64,000 bases of DNA from Rhodocyclaceae bacterium (GTDB taxonomy: Bacteria > Pseudomonadota > Gammaproteobacteria > Burkholderiales > Rhodocyclaceae). Both the position numbers and the translations under genes were made by a program. The notes under the pieces are model-generated. The model saw only the letters and a list, made by a program, of their open reading frames with translations. It ran no database searches and was not told the origin of the DNA. The number at the start of each line of letters is the position of its first letter. Positions within the stretch are counted from its first letter, which is position 1. Below are positions 45,221 to 54,879 of this stretch, in pieces. The stretch is from contig VBWA01000019.1 in the NCBI GenBank assembly GCA_006218025.1, positions 103,575 to 167,574 of the forward strand. Direction: 5' to 3'.

Positions 45221-45805
45221 ATGGAACACACCCTCCCCCCCCTGCCGTACGCAATGGATGCCCTCGCCCCGCACATTTCGAAGGAAACCTTCGAATATCA
45301 CTACGGCAAGCACCATCAGGCTTATGCCACGAACCTCAACAACCTGATCAAGGGCACCGAGTACGAGAGTCTCGACCTCGAAGCCATCATCAAGAAGGCT
45401 CCGGCCGGCGGCATTTTCAACAACTCCGCCCAGGTCTGGAATCACAGCTTTTTCTGGAACAGCATGAAAGTCGGCGGTGGCGGCACGCCGACCGGCGCGT
45501 TGGCCGACGCAATCAACAAGAAATGGGGCAGCTTCGACGAGTTCAAGAAGGCCTTCCAGGCCTCCGCCGTCGGCAACTTCGGATCAGGCTGGACCTGGCT
45601 GGTGAAGAAGCCGGATGGCGCGGTCGATATCGTCAATACCTCGGGCGCCGGTACGCCACTGAACAGCGAAAACAAGGCGCTGCTGACTGTGGATGTATGG
45701 GAACACGCTTACTACATCGACTACCGCAACGCGCGACCGAAGTTTGTCGAGACATTCCTCAATGCCCTGGCAAACTGGGATTTCGCCGCAAAGAATTTCG
45801 CCTGA
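45221..45805 (+). CDS. sodB: Superoxide dismutase, iron type
   Basis: A 194-residue Fe/Mn superoxide dismutase. The metal ligands are in [11 protein letters not shown] (first two His), NHSFFW and [12 protein letters not shown] (Asp, His). The [13 protein letters not shown] and GSGWTWLV context favours Fe enzymes. It disproportionates superoxide in the cytoplasm. AGGAG lies before the ATG, and a palindrome covers the promoter. Confidence 0.96.
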   Translation: MEHTLPPLPYAMDALAPHISKETFEYHYGKHHQAYATNLNNLIKGTEYESLDLEAIIKKAPAGGIFNNSAQVWNHSFFWNSMKVGGGGTPTGALADAINKKWGSFDEFKKAFQASAVGNFGSGWTWLVKKPDGAVDIVNTSGAGTPLNSENKALLTVDVWEHAYYIDYRNARPKFVETFLNALANWDFAAKNFA

Positions 45806-45839
45806 TCAAGGTGATGCTGCGCGACTAATGTCGTAGTCG

Positions 45840-45868
45840 GCGAAGGGCGCCTCGCGGGCGCCCTTCGC
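45840..45868 (+). other. Strong stem-loop after sodB
   Basis: GCGAAGGGCGCC, loop TCGCG, GGCGCCCTTCGC. There is no clear T-run, so it may be an mRNA-stabilising or weak terminator structure rather than a classical terminator. Confidence 0.65.
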
Positions 45869-45891
45869 CATTTGATGACTGGAAAATCGTC

Positions 45892-46092
45892 ATGGAATCC
45901 AGAATCACCGAACTCGAAATCAAGCTCGGCCTCAGCGAAGATCATCTGGAAGAGCTCAATCGCATTGTCTTTCGGCAGCAGCAGCAGATCGATCTGCTGC
46001 AGGCACAGCTGCGTGAGCTGTACCAGTTGATGCAACCGGGGGCTCCCAGCGAACCGCGAAATCCGCGCGACGATATTCCCCCGCACTACTAA
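45892..46092 (+). CDS. slyX: SlyX homologue
   Basis: A 66-residue protein (MESRITELEIKLGLSEDHLEELN, then FRQQQQIDLLQAQLREL), a short coiled coil ending in DDIPPHY. SlyX is widely conserved in proteobacteria and has no settled function. It is a single gene downstream of sodB and convergent with the DUF192 gene. Confidence 0.92.
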   Translation: MESRITELEIKLGLSEDHLEELNRIVFRQQQQIDLLQAQLRELYQLMQPGAPSEPRNPRDDIPPHY

Positions 46093-46155
46093 AGGTCGCA
46101 CCGTCCCGGCAGCGTAGAGCCCGGACGCTGGTCTAATCACCCACCCAGCTCGGGT

Positions 46156-46602
46156 TCAGCGGCCGGAAGGCGCTTTGTCGATGCCGGTGATAGCGAATCC
46201 CGCACCCAAGCCGCGACTTCTGAACCAGCCCAGATTCATTTCAAGCGCGTAACGCGCGGGCTTGCTGGCGCAATGGTTCTGGTCGGTTTTTGGCTGCATG
46301 TCCTCAATATTGATGATCCTGCCCTTTTCGTCGAGAAAAGCGACGGACAGGGGCAGGAGCGTATTGCGCATCCACATGCAGTGGGCAGCGACCTCAGGGA
46401 AAACGAAGAGCATGCCACGCTGCGGCGCCATGATCGTGCGCTGCATCATTCCTGTCTGGCGGCTTTCGGAAGTCGCCGCGACTTCAGCCTCGACCCGGTG
46501 CATCCCGGCGAACAATTCGAGCAAGGGCAACTGCGGCTGCTGCGCCGATCCCGACAGGGAAATCGCCAGCGATAGTGCGAGCAGCACTGTTCTCAGCAAC
46601 AT
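46156..46602 (-). CDS. DUF192 protein with a signal peptide
   Basis: A 148-residue exported protein. The N-terminus is a signal peptide (MLLRTVLLALSLAISLSGSAQ). The mature part has the DUF192 pattern with RQTGMMQRTIM and MLFVFPEVAAHCMWMRNTLLPLSVAFLDEKG, and ENMxP-like EDMQPKTDQNHC. Function is unknown. Of two adjacent ATGs, 46602 has 6 nt spacing from AGGAGG, better than 46605. Confidence 0.85.
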   Translation of the reverse strand: MLLRTVLLALSLAISLSGSAQQPQLPLLELFAGMHRVEAEVAATSESRQTGMMQRTIMAPQRGMLFVFPEVAAHCMWMRNTLLPLSVAFLDEKGRIINIEDMQPKTDQNHCASKPARYALEMNLGWFRSRGLGAGFAITGIDKAPSGR

Positions 46603-46750
46603 CATGAACCTCCTTCGGCGAGGACACGGCCGGGGTGGTGGCCGTTTGGTACGCGAATCGGGCATGGAAAGCCGAATGCTGGCCTTGGTGCCGGATTTGA
46701 AACTTTTGTTGAATCATGGGGTAAATCGATAACCACGAAAACATAGGCGA

Positions 46751-46780
46751 AAAAAATGGCAGGGGAACCTGCCATTTTTT
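46751..46780. terminator. Bidirectional rho-independent terminator
   Basis: AAAAAATGGCAGG, loop GGAA, CCTGCCATTTTTT: a perfect stem with A and T runs. It ends the minus-strand Ala/Lys-rich gene, whose stop is at 46798. Confidence 0.92.
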
Positions 46781-46797
46781 ATCCCGTACTGCGGGAA

Positions 46798-47049
46798 TTA
46801 CTTGGCGGCATCAGCCTTCTTGGCCTTCTTGGCCTTCTTGGCCTTCTTTTCAGCCTTGGCGGGAGCGGCGTCAGCCTTGGCAGCGGCAGCCGGAGCGGCG
46901 GCAGCAGCCGGGGCGGCAGCCTTGGCAGCGGGAGCAGCAGCCGGAGCGGCAGCGGCGGGAGCGGCAGCCGGAGCGGCCTTCGGAGCATCAGCGGCGAAAG
47001 CGGAGGTGGCGATCAGGCCGGCAACCAGGGTAGCGAGGAGCTTGTTCAT
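46798..47049 (-). CDS. Exported Ala/Pro/Lys-rich low-complexity protein
   Basis: An 83-residue protein. The signal peptide is MNKLLATLVAGLIATSAFAAD. The mature part is almost only Ala, Pro and Lys: repeated PAAAP units and then a KKAKKAKKAKKAD tail. It resembles histone-H1-like or acid-shock-type low-complexity proteins but no family is certain. The ATG overlaps the stop of rluE (ATGA) and GAAAGGAA lies before it, so it is translated from within the rluE transcript. Confidence 0.7.
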   Translation of the reverse strand: MNKLLATLVAGLIATSAFAADAPKAAPAAAPAAAAPAAAPAAKAAAPAAAAAPAAAAKADAAPAKAEKKAKKAKKAKKADAAK

Positions 47050-47690
47050 GGTGATTCCTTTCGTTTGTGTATAGGTAGAATGTTTTTAACACCACGGCTT
47101 TTCGGGGCGTTAGCAACATTAACGCGCTGCTTTGGATCTGGTTGACCTGAAATTCCAAGTTCGCGCCACTGCCCTGGGGCGAGCCCTTCCAGCGTCCAGT
47201 CGCCCACCGCCCAGCGGATCAGCCTGAGAGTCGGAAACCCCACGCGAGCCGTCATTCGCCTTACCTGACGGTTCTTTCCTTCCTGCAGGACGAGTTCCAG
47301 CCAAGTCGCGGGAATTGCTGCGCGATAGCGGATCGGTGGGTGTCGCTGCCAAAGGCCCGCAGGTTCGGCAATGCGGCGCACCTGGCAGGTACGCGTAAGG
47401 AAATCCCCCAAGTCCACCCCGGCCATGAGTTTCTGCAGGGCTTCGTCCGTGGGTTCGCCTTCAACCTGCACCCGGTACAGCTTGGGCAGCTTGTGCCTGG
47501 GATTGGCGATCCGCGCCTGCAGGCCTCCATCGTCAGTCAATACGACCAGGCCTTCCGAATCGGCATCCAGCCGACCGGCGGCATACACGTAGGGGATTGG
47601 AATGTAGTCAGCCAGCGTGGGCCGCCCGTCAGCATCGGCAAACTGGGTCAGCACCCCAAAGGGCTTGTTGAACAGGATGAGGCGGCTCAA
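47046..47690 (-). CDS. rluE: 23S rRNA pseudouridine synthase, RluE-like
   Basis: A 214-residue RsuA-family enzyme beginning MSRLILFNKPFGVLTQF. The catalytic Asp is in GRLDADSEGLVVLTDDG; the C-terminal signature is QEGKNRQVRRM. RluE isomerises U2457 of 23S rRNA. The start is TTG at 47690, overlapping the aceK stop (TTGA); no ATG fits the conserved N-terminus. The frame continues beyond the usual end with a basic, loosely conserved tail. Confidence 0.9.
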   Translation of the reverse strand: MSRLILFNKPFGVLTQFADADGRPTLADYIPIPYVYAAGRLDADSEGLVVLTDDGGLQARIANPRHKLPKLYRVQVEGEPTDEALQKLMAGVDLGDFLTRTCQVRRIAEPAGLWQRHPPIRYRAAIPATWLELVLQEGKNRQVRRMTARVGFPTLRLIRWAVGDWTLEGLAPGQWRELGISGQPDPKQRVNVANAPKSRGVKNILPIHKRKESP

Positions 47691-49459
47691 ACCGAACGAC
47701 CGCTGCCGAAGGCGTTGCAGAAGCGAAGGGATTCGGGGTAGGGGAAAAAGTCCTGCATCGCGCCTTTGCGGATCTGTTCCTGGGTCTCTTGCCAGAACTC
47801 CGCATCGAACAGATCGGGGTGATGCCGCATGAAGGCTTCGCGAATCCGTTCGGACACCAGCAGAAAGGTCTTGAATTCCTCGGGGAATACATCCAGCCTC
47901 GATACCGAATACCACGGTTCACCCGACATTTCAGCCTCGAAATTCGGCGGTGGCGGAATGCGGCGGAACTTGCAGTCGGTCATGTATTCGATTTCATCGT
48001 AGTCATAGAAGACCACACGACCGTAACGGGTGACACCAAAGTTCTTCCACAGCAAGTCGCCGGGAAAAATATTGGCAATGGCAAGCTCGCGAATGGCATT
48101 GCCGTATTCCTGCACGGCGTGCTCCACCTGATCATCGCGACCCGCCTTCTCGGCCTTCTCCAAGTAGAGGTTCAGCGGCTCCATGCGCCGCTCGATGTAC
48201 AGATGACTGATGATCAGATCGTCGCCATCCTCTTCCATCAGCGACGGCACCTCCTTGTACAGTTCATCAATCAGTTCCCGCGAGAAACGCTTGCGGGGCA
48301 GTGCAACCTTGGAAAACTCGAGGGTGTCGGCCATGCGACCGACGCGATCCACCTGCTTCACCAGCTGATACTTGCGCCGCACGGTTTCGTGATCGACTTC
48401 CTTCGAACTACCGAAGACATCCTTGATGACCTTGAACACGTAGGGATAGGAAGGGAGGGTGAACACCAGCATGACCAGACCGCGAATGCCAGGCGCAACA
48501 ATGAACTGATCAGCGGAATGATGCAGATGGAAAATCAGGTCGCGGAAGAACATGGTCTTGCCCTGCTTGCCCAGCCCGAGCATGGTGTAGAGCTCGGAGC
48601 GCGGCTTGTTGGGCATGATCGAACGCAAGAACTGGACATACCCGGAAGGCACTTCCATGTCGACCATGAAATAGGCTCGCGACAAGGAGAACAAAACTCC
48701 GATGCGCCAGGCGTCCAGGATGATCGTGTCCAAGTAGAGCTCGCCATCCGACGAATGCAGTACCGGAACAGTAAATGGATACTCGAAGGCGCCATTAACC
48801 GCCTTGCCGATTACGTAGGCACCCTTGTTGCGATAAAAGGCAGAATTCAACACCTGTATCTGGAGGTTGGCCTCGCGCGGCGGCAGGGTGCCAAGATGAG
48901 ACTCAATGCTCCGCAAGATGAAATCCACATCGCGATCCAGATCCTCAAATTCCGGCGCCCAGCCGAAATCGACGAACACCTGGCGAATTGAGGCGCGGAA
49001 GCCTGCTTCATTCGGGTAGTAGCAGCGGTAGGTTGGCGGATCAGACTCGATGTATTCGGTGGACACCGCCGGCCGCACAAAAATGAAATCGTTGTGGAAA
49101 TAGGTGCGGTGCAGAATCTGGCAGAACACCGAATTGAAAAACGTTTCCGCGAGCTCCGGCTGCTTGTGGTTGGTCAACAAACCGATGTATTGCAGCTTCG
49201 CCTGTTGCCAGACGACGTCGCTCAGACTGTCCGCGTTGAACTCGCGATGCAGCTTCTCCGTGGTTTCCCGAACGCGATCATCATAGAATTGGATGCGGTT
49301 CCTCACCGCCTGCTGTACTTCCTGCCATCGTTCCTGATCAAAGCGCTGCTTGGCGAGGGCCGAGCTCTCATGAAACCGGCGATAGTGCTTGTTGAAACCA
49401 TCGACAAGCACATTGGCAATGGATTCGGCGATCAGGTCATCAGAGGGGCCAGCGGCCAT
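47687..49459 (-). CDS. aceK: Isocitrate dehydrogenase kinase/phosphatase
   Basis: A 590-residue enzyme. The ATP-binding segment is APGIRGLVMLVFTLPSYPYVFKVIKD, with the later catalytic/metal region containing LLWKNFGVTRYGRVVFYDYDEIEYMT. It phosphorylates and dephosphorylates isocitrate dehydrogenase to divert carbon to the glyoxylate shunt. The start is MAAGPSDDLIAES at 49459. It is transcribed divergently from its target icd 165 nt away, not in an aceBAK operon; aceA and aceB are encoded 5 and 9 kb downstream as single genes. Confidence 0.96.
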   Translation of the reverse strand: MAAGPSDDLIAESIANVLVDGFNKHYRRFHESSALAKQRFDQERWQEVQQAVRNRIQFYDDRVRETTEKLHREFNADSLSDVVWQQAKLQYIGLLTNHKQPELAETFFNSVFCQILHRTYFHNDFIFVRPAVSTEYIESDPPTYRCYYPNEAGFRASIRQVFVDFGWAPEFEDLDRDVDFILRSIESHLGTLPPREANLQIQVLNSAFYRNKGAYVIGKAVNGAFEYPFTVPVLHSSDGELYLDTIILDAWRIGVLFSLSRAYFMVDMEVPSGYVQFLRSIMPNKPRSELYTMLGLGKQGKTMFFRDLIFHLHHSADQFIVAPGIRGLVMLVFTLPSYPYVFKVIKDVFGSSKEVDHETVRRKYQLVKQVDRVGRMADTLEFSKVALPRKRFSRELIDELYKEVPSLMEEDGDDLIISHLYIERRMEPLNLYLEKAEKAGRDDQVEHAVQEYGNAIRELAIANIFPGDLLWKNFGVTRYGRVVFYDYDEIEYMTDCKFRRIPPPPNFEAEMSGEPWYSVSRLDVFPEEFKTFLLVSERIREAFMRHHPDLFDAEFWQETQEQIRKGAMQDFFPYPESLRFCNAFGSGRSV

Positions 49460-49624
49460 GGCGCGAAATCCCGGCAAGTTTGACGCTGTCGATTCTATCA
49501 GTGAGCACAACGGCCACCTGACACGGGCGGCGCTTGGAGCACGGTGGTTTTTTGGAGGATAATCGGTCTCGACCTATCCCGCATCCTCCTCGATTCTCAA
49601 CACACTATTTTTAACGGAGCAGGC

Positions 49625-50854
49625 ATGAGCACTTCCCTTATAAAGGTTCCCGCACAAGGCCAGAAGATCATTCCCGGCCAGCCGATTCCCGACAATCCCA
49701 TCATTCCCTTTATCGAGGGCGATGGCATTGGCGTCGACATCACGCCGGTCATGCAAAAAGTGGTGGACGCTGCTGTACAGAAGTCTTATGGCGGCAAACG
49801 CAAGATTTCGTGGATGGAGGTATATGCCGGAGAAAAGGCTACCCGTCTGTACGGCCCCGACGTCTGGCTGCCGGCGGAAACCATCACCGCGTGCAAGGAG
49901 TACTCGGTCTCCATCAAGGGGCCGCTGACCACGCCGGTGGGCGGCGGCATCCGTTCGCTCAACGTCGCCTTGCGGCAAGAAATGGACTTGTATCAGTGCG
50001 TGCGCCCGGTGCGCTACTTCAAGGGCATTCCCTCGCCGCTCAAGGATCCAAGCAAGACCGACATGGTGATCTACCGTGAGAACACGGAAGACATCTACTG
50101 CGGCATCGAATGGCAAGCCGAGTCGGCGCCGGCCAAGAAGCTCATAAAGTTCCTCCAGGAGGAAATGGGGGTGACGAAAATCCGCTTCCCCAACACCTCG
50201 GGCATCGGAATCAAACCGGTCTCGCGGGAAGGAACCGAGCGGCTGATGCGTGCCGCCGTCAACTACGCCATCACCAACAAGCGCAAGTCGGTAACGATTG
50301 TGCACAAGGGCAACATCATGAAGTACACGGAAGGCGGCTTCCGTGACTGGGCCTATGCGCTGGCAAAAAACGAATTCAAGGGTGTGGAAATCGACGGCGG
50401 CCCATGGCTCAAACTGCCCAACGGCATCATCATCAAGGACGCCATTGCCGATGCCTTCCTGCAGCAGATTCTGCTCCGCCCCGCGGAGTATGACGTCATC
50501 GCCACCCTCAACCTTAACGGCGACTACATTTCCGATGCGCTTGCGGCTCAGGTTGGCGGCATCGGCATTGCGCCGGGCGCCAATATTTCGGATCTGTATG
50601 CCTGTTTCGAGGCAACTCACGGCACTGCGCCAAAATACGCCGGCAAGGATTACGTAAACCCCGGCTCCTTGATTCTTTCCGCCGAAATGATGCTGCGCCA
50701 CTTGGGCTGGACTGAGGCAGCGGATCTCATCATCAAATCCATGGAAGCTGCGATCGGCGACAAAGTCGTCACTTACGACTTTGCCCGTCTGATGGAAGGC
50801 GCCAAGGAAGTGAAGTGCTCGGCATTCGGCCAGGCAATGATTGATCGCATGTAA
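49625..50854 (+). CDS. icd: NADP-dependent isocitrate dehydrogenase
   Basis: A 409-residue homodimeric enzyme closely like E. coli Icd. The regulatory Ser is in [18 protein letters not shown], the phosphate target of AceK. The NADP specificity residues in [12 protein letters not shown] and VTYDFARL are of NADP type. It oxidises isocitrate to 2-oxoglutarate. ATG at 49625 begins the conserved sequence. The adjacent divergent aceK and the glyoxylate genes downstream suggest tight control of this branch. Confidence 0.97.
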   Translation: MSTSLIKVPAQGQKIIPGQPIPDNPIIPFIEGDGIGVDITPVMQKVVDAAVQKSYGGKRKISWMEVYAGEKATRLYGPDVWLPAETITACKEYSVSIKGPLTTPVGGGIRSLNVALRQEMDLYQCVRPVRYFKGIPSPLKDPSKTDMVIYRENTEDIYCGIEWQAESAPAKKLIKFLQEEMGVTKIRFPNTSGIGIKPVSREGTERLMRAAVNYAITNKRKSVTIVHKGNIMKYTEGGFRDWAYALAKNEFKGVEIDGGPWLKLPNGIIIKDAIADAFLQQILLRPAEYDVIATLNLNGDYISDALAAQVGGIGIAPGANISDLYACFEATHGTAPKYAGKDYVNPGSLILSAEMMLRHLGWTEAADLIIKSMEAAIGDKVVTYDFARLMEGAKEVKCSAFGQAMIDRM

Positions 50855-50872
50855 GTCGCGAGGCAATCAGCC

Positions 50873-50905
50873 GAAAAAAAAGCCCGCCTTACGGCGGGCT
50901 TTGTT
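50873..50905. terminator. Rho-independent terminator after icd
   Basis: AAGCCCGCC, loop TTAC, GGCGGGCTT, preceded by eight A and followed by TGTTCTTTC. It works best on the minus strand (csp transcript) but suits both converging units. Confidence 0.85.
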
Positions 50906-50949
50906 CTTTCGGAACCGGAATTACCCGGGAACCGAAAAGATCAAGGACA

Positions 50950-51153
50950 TCAAGGCTTCTGAATGTTCGACGCCTGCTTGCCTTTGGGGCCTTGCACCAC
51001 GTCGAAAGTCACCTTGTCGCCTTCTTTAAGGGACTTGAAACCAGCCATGTTGATGGCCGAGAAATGCGCGAACAGGTCTTCGCTGCCGTCATCCGGGGTG
51101 ATAAAACCAAAACCCTTGGCGTCGTTGAACCACTTAACTGTACCAGTTGCCAT
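50950..51153 (-). CDS. Cold-shock domain protein (CspA family)
   Basis: A 67-residue cold-shock protein with RNP1 KGFGFI and RNP2 DLFAHF. It binds single-stranded RNA and DNA and acts as an RNA chaperone. The long 5' region (to about 51450) could hold a cold-responsive leader; a TTGACA on the minus strand near 51370 has no clear -10. It converges with icd. Confidence 0.95.
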   Translation of the reverse strand: MATGTVKWFNDAKGFGFITPDDGSEDLFAHFSAINMAGFKSLKEGDKVTFDVVQGPKGKQASNIQKP

Positions 51154-51516
51154 GTAACTTTTTCCTTAATCAAAAACGAACGAATCGGCCACCGCTGCGG
51201 GCTGCAAAACACCGCACCCCGGCCGGGGCATGTTTGATGTTCAAGTTCGGAATTGCAGAGGGGGCCAAGCGGCGATTCAGAGGAGCTGCTTTTTGACAGA
51301 CTGTGAGACGACCGTAGGTCACTGCGGGGAATTTGAACTAAACACGTTTCGCGTTTTACGCACATTGTCAAGATGCGTCAACAACTTTCGATGTTGCATC
51401 GCACATGCCGCCCCCTTGCAGTTTGAACAATCAGCCCAAAATACGGTCCCAACGGCACAGTATTCCCCTCTTTTTCGTGGTGTTGAACTGTGCAGGAATC
51501 ACATTAGAATCGAGTC
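51154..51516. other. 363-nt gap between divergent csp and clpS
   Basis: Open frames here are shadows. It contains the csp leader with a GC hairpin (CACCCCGGCCGGGG near 51214-51229), and the clpS promoter (TTGAAC 51483-51488, TAGAAT 51505-51510, spacer 16). No gene or repeat copy seen. Confidence 0.65.
51483..51510 (+). promoter_or_regulatory. clpS promoter (predicted leaderless start)
   Basis: TTGAAC and TAGAAT with a 16-bp spacer. Transcription would begin close to the clpS ATG at 51517, giving an mRNA with almost no leader and no Shine-Dalgarno. Confidence 0.5.
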
Positions 51517-51837
51517 ATGGTTACACGCAAGCAAGTCGGGACGGACAGTGGCGCCGCACTGGCACCGGAGCAAAGCCGCACCAAGCCGCCACCGATGTAT
51601 AAGGTGCTGCTGCTGAACGACGATTTCACGCCAATGGATTTCGTCGTGGTTGTGCTGGAGAAGTTTTTTGGCTTATCTCGCGAGCAGTCGACGCAAGTCA
51701 TGCTCAAGGTGCATCGTGAAGGCAAAGGTGCCTGCGGAGTGTATCCTCACGATGTCGCGGCGACGAAGGTTGAGCAAGTGAGTGCGTATTCACGTCGACA
51801 CCAGCACCCGCTGGCTTGCGTGATGGAGGAAAACTGA
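51517..51837 (+). CDS. clpS: ClpS adaptor protein
   Basis: A 106-residue adaptor. The core is [28 protein letters not shown], with the N-degron pocket (Asp-Asp and Met) and the downstream [20 protein letters not shown]. It delivers N-end-rule substrates to ClpAP. Its stop overlaps the clpA start by 1 nt (TGATG), so translation is coupled. No Shine-Dalgarno is visible at its own start. Confidence 0.96.
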   Translation: MVTRKQVGTDSGAALAPEQSRTKPPPMYKVLLLNDDFTPMDFVVVVLEKFFGLSREQSTQVMLKVHREGKGACGVYPHDVAATKVEQVSAYSRRHQHPLACVMEEN

Positions 51838-54107
51838 TGATTGCCCAGGAACTCGAAGTCAGCTTGCACATGGCCTTTGTCGAAGCCCGACAGAAACGCC
51901 ATGAGTTCATCACCGTCGAGCATCTGCTGCTGGCGCTGCTGGACAATCCCTCTGCCGCCGAGGTTCTGCGTGCCTGCGCAGCGGACATTGAAGGGTTGCG
52001 GAAAGAATTGCTGACTTTCATCAACGAGCACACACCGACTGTAGCGGGCAGCGATGAAATCGACACGCAGCCCACGCTTGGCTTCCAGCGCGTCATCCAG
52101 CGCGCAATCCTTCATGTGCAGTCCTCGGGGAAGAAGGAAGTCACCGGAGCGAACGTGCTGGTGGCAATCTTCGGCGAGAAGGATTCGCACGCTGTCTTTT
52201 TCCTGCAACGCCAGAACGTGACGCGCCTGGACGTCGTGAACTTCATTTCCCACGGCATCACCAAGACGCCGCAAGGAAGAGGAAAAGAAGAACCGGTCGA
52301 GACCGAGGTCGAGACGCAGGAAAAAGGCGGTGCGCTGGAGAACTTTACCCAGAACCTCAACCAGCTGGCGCTGACCGGCAAGATCGATCCGCTCATCGGC
52401 CGCGACAAGGAGCTGGAGCGGGTCATCCAGACCCTGTGCCGTCGGCGCAAGAACAACCCGCTCCTGGTCGGTGAGGCGGGCGTCGGCAAGACCGCCATCG
52501 CGGAAGGGCTTGCCCGTCACATAGTCGAGGGGCGCGTACCCGAAATTCTCGCCAATGCCACCGTGTATTGCCTGGACATGGGCGCACTGCTGGCCGGAAC
52601 CAAGTATCGCGGCGACTTCGAGCAACGCCTGAAGGGTGTCCTCAAGCAACTGGCGGATAACCCGAATGCGATTTTGTTCATAGACGAGATTCACACGCTG
52701 ATCGGCGCGGGTGCGGCATCGGGCGGCACCATGGACGCTTCAAATCTGCTCAAGCCCGCCCTGTCATCCGGCGCTCTCAAGTGCATCGGCGCCACCACCT
52801 ACACGGAATTTCGCGGCGTGTTCGAAAAGGACCACGCGCTGTCGCGGCGATTCCAGAAGGTCGATGTCGATGAGCCGTCGGTGGATGAAACCGTCTCGAT
52901 TCTGCGCGGCCTCAAGTCCCGCTTTGAAGAGCATCACGGCGTCAAGTATTCCGCTGCGGCCATTTCCAGCGCGGCAGAGCTGGCGGCCAAGTACATCAAC
53001 GACCGCCACCTGCCGGACAAGGCGATCGACGTGATCGACGAGGCGGGTGCCGCCCAGCGCATCCTGCCGAAATCGAAGCAGAAGAAGACCATTGGCAAAC
53101 TCGAAATCGAAGACATTGTCGCCAAGATTGCGCGCATCCCGCCACAGCACGTTTCAGCTGACGACCGTTCGGCGCTGAAGAATCTCGACCGCGATCTGAA
53201 GAATATGGTCTTCGGCCAGGAAGCAGCCATCGACGCTCTGGCCAGGGCGATCAAGATGTCGCGTTCCGGACTGGGCGATCCGCAGAAGCCGATCGGTTGC
53301 TTCCTGTTCTCCGGACCCACGGGAGTCGGCAAGACCGAAGTCGCCCGTCAGCTGGCCTACGGCATGGGCATCGAACTGATCCGCTTCGACATGTCGGAAT
53401 ACATGGAGCGCCACGCCGTTAGCCGGCTGATCGGCGCGCCTCCGGGCTATGTCGGCTTTGATCAGGGAGGACTGCTCACCGAGGCTGTGACCAAGAAGCC
53501 GCACGCAGTGCTGCTGCTAGACGAAATCGAGAAAGCCCATCCCGAGGTGTTCAACATCCTGTTGCAGGTGATGGACCACGGCACCTTGACCGACAACAAT
53601 GGCCGCAAGGCGGATTTCCGCAATGTAGTGATCGTCATGACCACCAACGCCGGCGCAGAAGCCCTGCAGAAGACCAGCATCGGCTTCACCGCGAACAAGG
53701 GCCAGGGCGACGAAATGGCCGATATCAAACGCATGTTCACGCCGGAGTTCCGCAACCGGCTGGACGCCATCATTTCCTTCCGTGCGCTCGACGCCGAGAT
53801 CATCCTGCGGGTGGTGGACAAGTTCCTCATGCAGCTTGAGGGCCAACTGCACGAGAAGAAGGTGGAGGCCATCTTTACCGACGCGCTACGCGCCTGGCTG
53901 GCCGAAAAGGGCTTCGATCCCCTGATGGGTGCGCGGCCGATGGCGCGGCTGATCCAGGACACGATCCGCTCTGCGCTGGCCGACGAACTGCTGTTCGGCA
54001 AGCTGGTTCACGGCGGTCGCGTCACCATCGACCTCGACGAACGCGAAAAGGTCGTGCTCAGCTTCGAAAAAGAGGCCAGTGCACCGGCCGTTGCCTCTGC
54101 GGTTTGA
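51837..54107 (+). CDS. clpA: ATP-dependent Clp protease ATP-binding subunit ClpA
   Basis: A 756-residue AAA+ protein. After the N-domain ([24 protein letters not shown]) come D1 with [15 protein letters not shown] and [12 protein letters not shown], and D2 with [15 protein letters not shown] and [12 protein letters not shown]. It unfolds substrates for ClpP. It is translationally coupled to clpS. clpP is not in this window. Confidence 0.97.
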   Translation: MIAQELEVSLHMAFVEARQKRHEFITVEHLLLALLDNPSAAEVLRACAADIEGLRKELLTFINEHTPTVAGSDEIDTQPTLGFQRVIQRAILHVQSSGKKEVTGANVLVAIFGEKDSHAVFFLQRQNVTRLDVVNFISHGITKTPQGRGKEEPVETEVETQEKGGALENFTQNLNQLALTGKIDPLIGRDKELERVIQTLCRRRKNNPLLVGEAGVGKTAIAEGLARHIVEGRVPEILANATVYCLDMGALLAGTKYRGDFEQRLKGVLKQLADNPNAILFIDEIHTLIGAGAASGGTMDASNLLKPALSSGALKCIGATTYTEFRGVFEKDHALSRRFQKVDVDEPSVDETVSILRGLKSRFEEHHGVKYSAAAISSAAELAAKYINDRHLPDKAIDVIDEAGAAQRILPKSKQKKTIGKLEIEDIVAKIARIPPQHVSADDRSALKNLDRDLKNMVFGQEAAIDALARAIKMSRSGLGDPQKPIGCFLFSGPTGVGKTEVARQLAYGMGIELIRFDMSEYMERHAVSRLIGAPPGYVGFDQGGLLTEAVTKKPHAVLLLDEIEKAHPEVFNILLQVMDHGTLTDNNGRKADFRNVVIVMTTNAGAEALQKTSIGFTANKGQGDEMADIKRMFTPEFRNRLDAIISFRALDAEIILRVVDKFLMQLEGQLHEKKVEAIFTDALRAWLAEKGFDPLMGARPMARLIQDTIRSALADELLFGKLVHGGRVTIDLDEREKVVLSFEKEASAPAVASAV

Positions 54108-54173
54108 GCTCGGTGACGCCGGCAACGGGCTGTCGCGTGGCAAGAGTCATTGATTTGCCATAGCCATCGAACC

Positions 54174-54653
54174 ATGGAGTTGCTGACCACAGATCTCTGC
54201 GACGCTCACGAAGACAAGGTTCGTGTTGTCGAACCGATGTTCAACAGCTTTGGCGGTCGTACGGCCTTTCATGGCCGAATTGCGACCCTGAAGCTTTTCG
54301 AAGACAACTCCCTGGTCAGAAAGGCTCTGGGATCTCCCGGCGAGAACCGGGTGCTGGTGATCGACGGTGGCGGTAGCCTGCGCCGGGCACTGGTCGGAGA
54401 TCAACTCGCGGCACTGGGGGTCAAGAACGGCTGGGCCGGGGTGGTCGTCTATGGCTGCATCCGGGATTCTCGCGCAATCGGCGAGATGGATATCGGCGTG
54501 TTTGCGCTCGACACCCATCCGATGAAGACCGTAAAGAAGAATGTCGGTGATGAGGACATCCCGGTGACTTTCGGCGGAGTCACTTTCACTCCCGGTGAGT
54601 GGCTCTATGCTGACGAAGATGGTGTGATTGTCAGCGCCATCGCGCTGCATTAG
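54174..54653 (+). CDS. rraA: RraA-family protein (regulator of RNase E / HMG aldolase fold)
   Basis: A 159-residue protein starting [16 protein letters not shown]. The fold is shared by RraA, an RNase E inhibitor, and by 4-hydroxy-4-methyl-2-oxoglutarate aldolases. The segments [33 protein letters not shown] and [10 protein letters not shown] match RraA. Whether it regulates RNase E or acts on oxo acids cannot be decided here. A large palindrome-containing gap separates it from aceA. Confidence 0.9.
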   Translation: MELLTTDLCDAHEDKVRVVEPMFNSFGGRTAFHGRIATLKLFEDNSLVRKALGSPGENRVLVIDGGGSLRRALVGDQLAALGVKNGWAGVVVYGCIRDSRAIGEMDIGVFALDTHPMKTVKKNVGDEDIPVTFGGVTFTPGEWLYADEDGVIVSAIALH

Positions 54654-54657
54654 CCCG

Positions 54658-54820
54658 TGTCTTATATAAGACATATATCAAATCAGTCAGGGTGTTTTGT
54701 TTTGAGGAGGCGCTTCCCGTATTACGAAATACCCATCTCAATAGACTGTTAAATAACAACAAAAAAAATTATACAGTCTTATATAAGACTATTGCTGCAA
54801 CGCAAAATCCTCTTTATACT
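54658..54820 (+). promoter_or_regulatory. aceA upstream region: two identical 14-bp palindromes and a promoter
   Basis: GTCTTATATAAGAC occurs at 54659-54672 and 54776-54789, 117 bp apart; each is flanked by one more complementary pair (16-bp palindromes). TTGCTG (54792-54797) and TATACT (54815-54820), 17 bp apart, form the promoter of aceA. The second palindrome lies just upstream of the -35. Confidence 0.8.
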
Positions 54821-54879
54821 GTCGGCACTGCTCCCGCTTGGAGCACCCCATTCGACAACGACCCTTCAGAGGATTGAAC

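Noticed and set aside
45467..45494. Sequence in sodB (GAAAGTCGGCGGTGGCGGC...) resembling the dispersed 28-bp element
   Set aside because: The residues lie in a Gly-rich region that is normally conserved in Fe superoxide dismutases (GGxPTG), so the likeness at 24 of 28 positions is probably chance.
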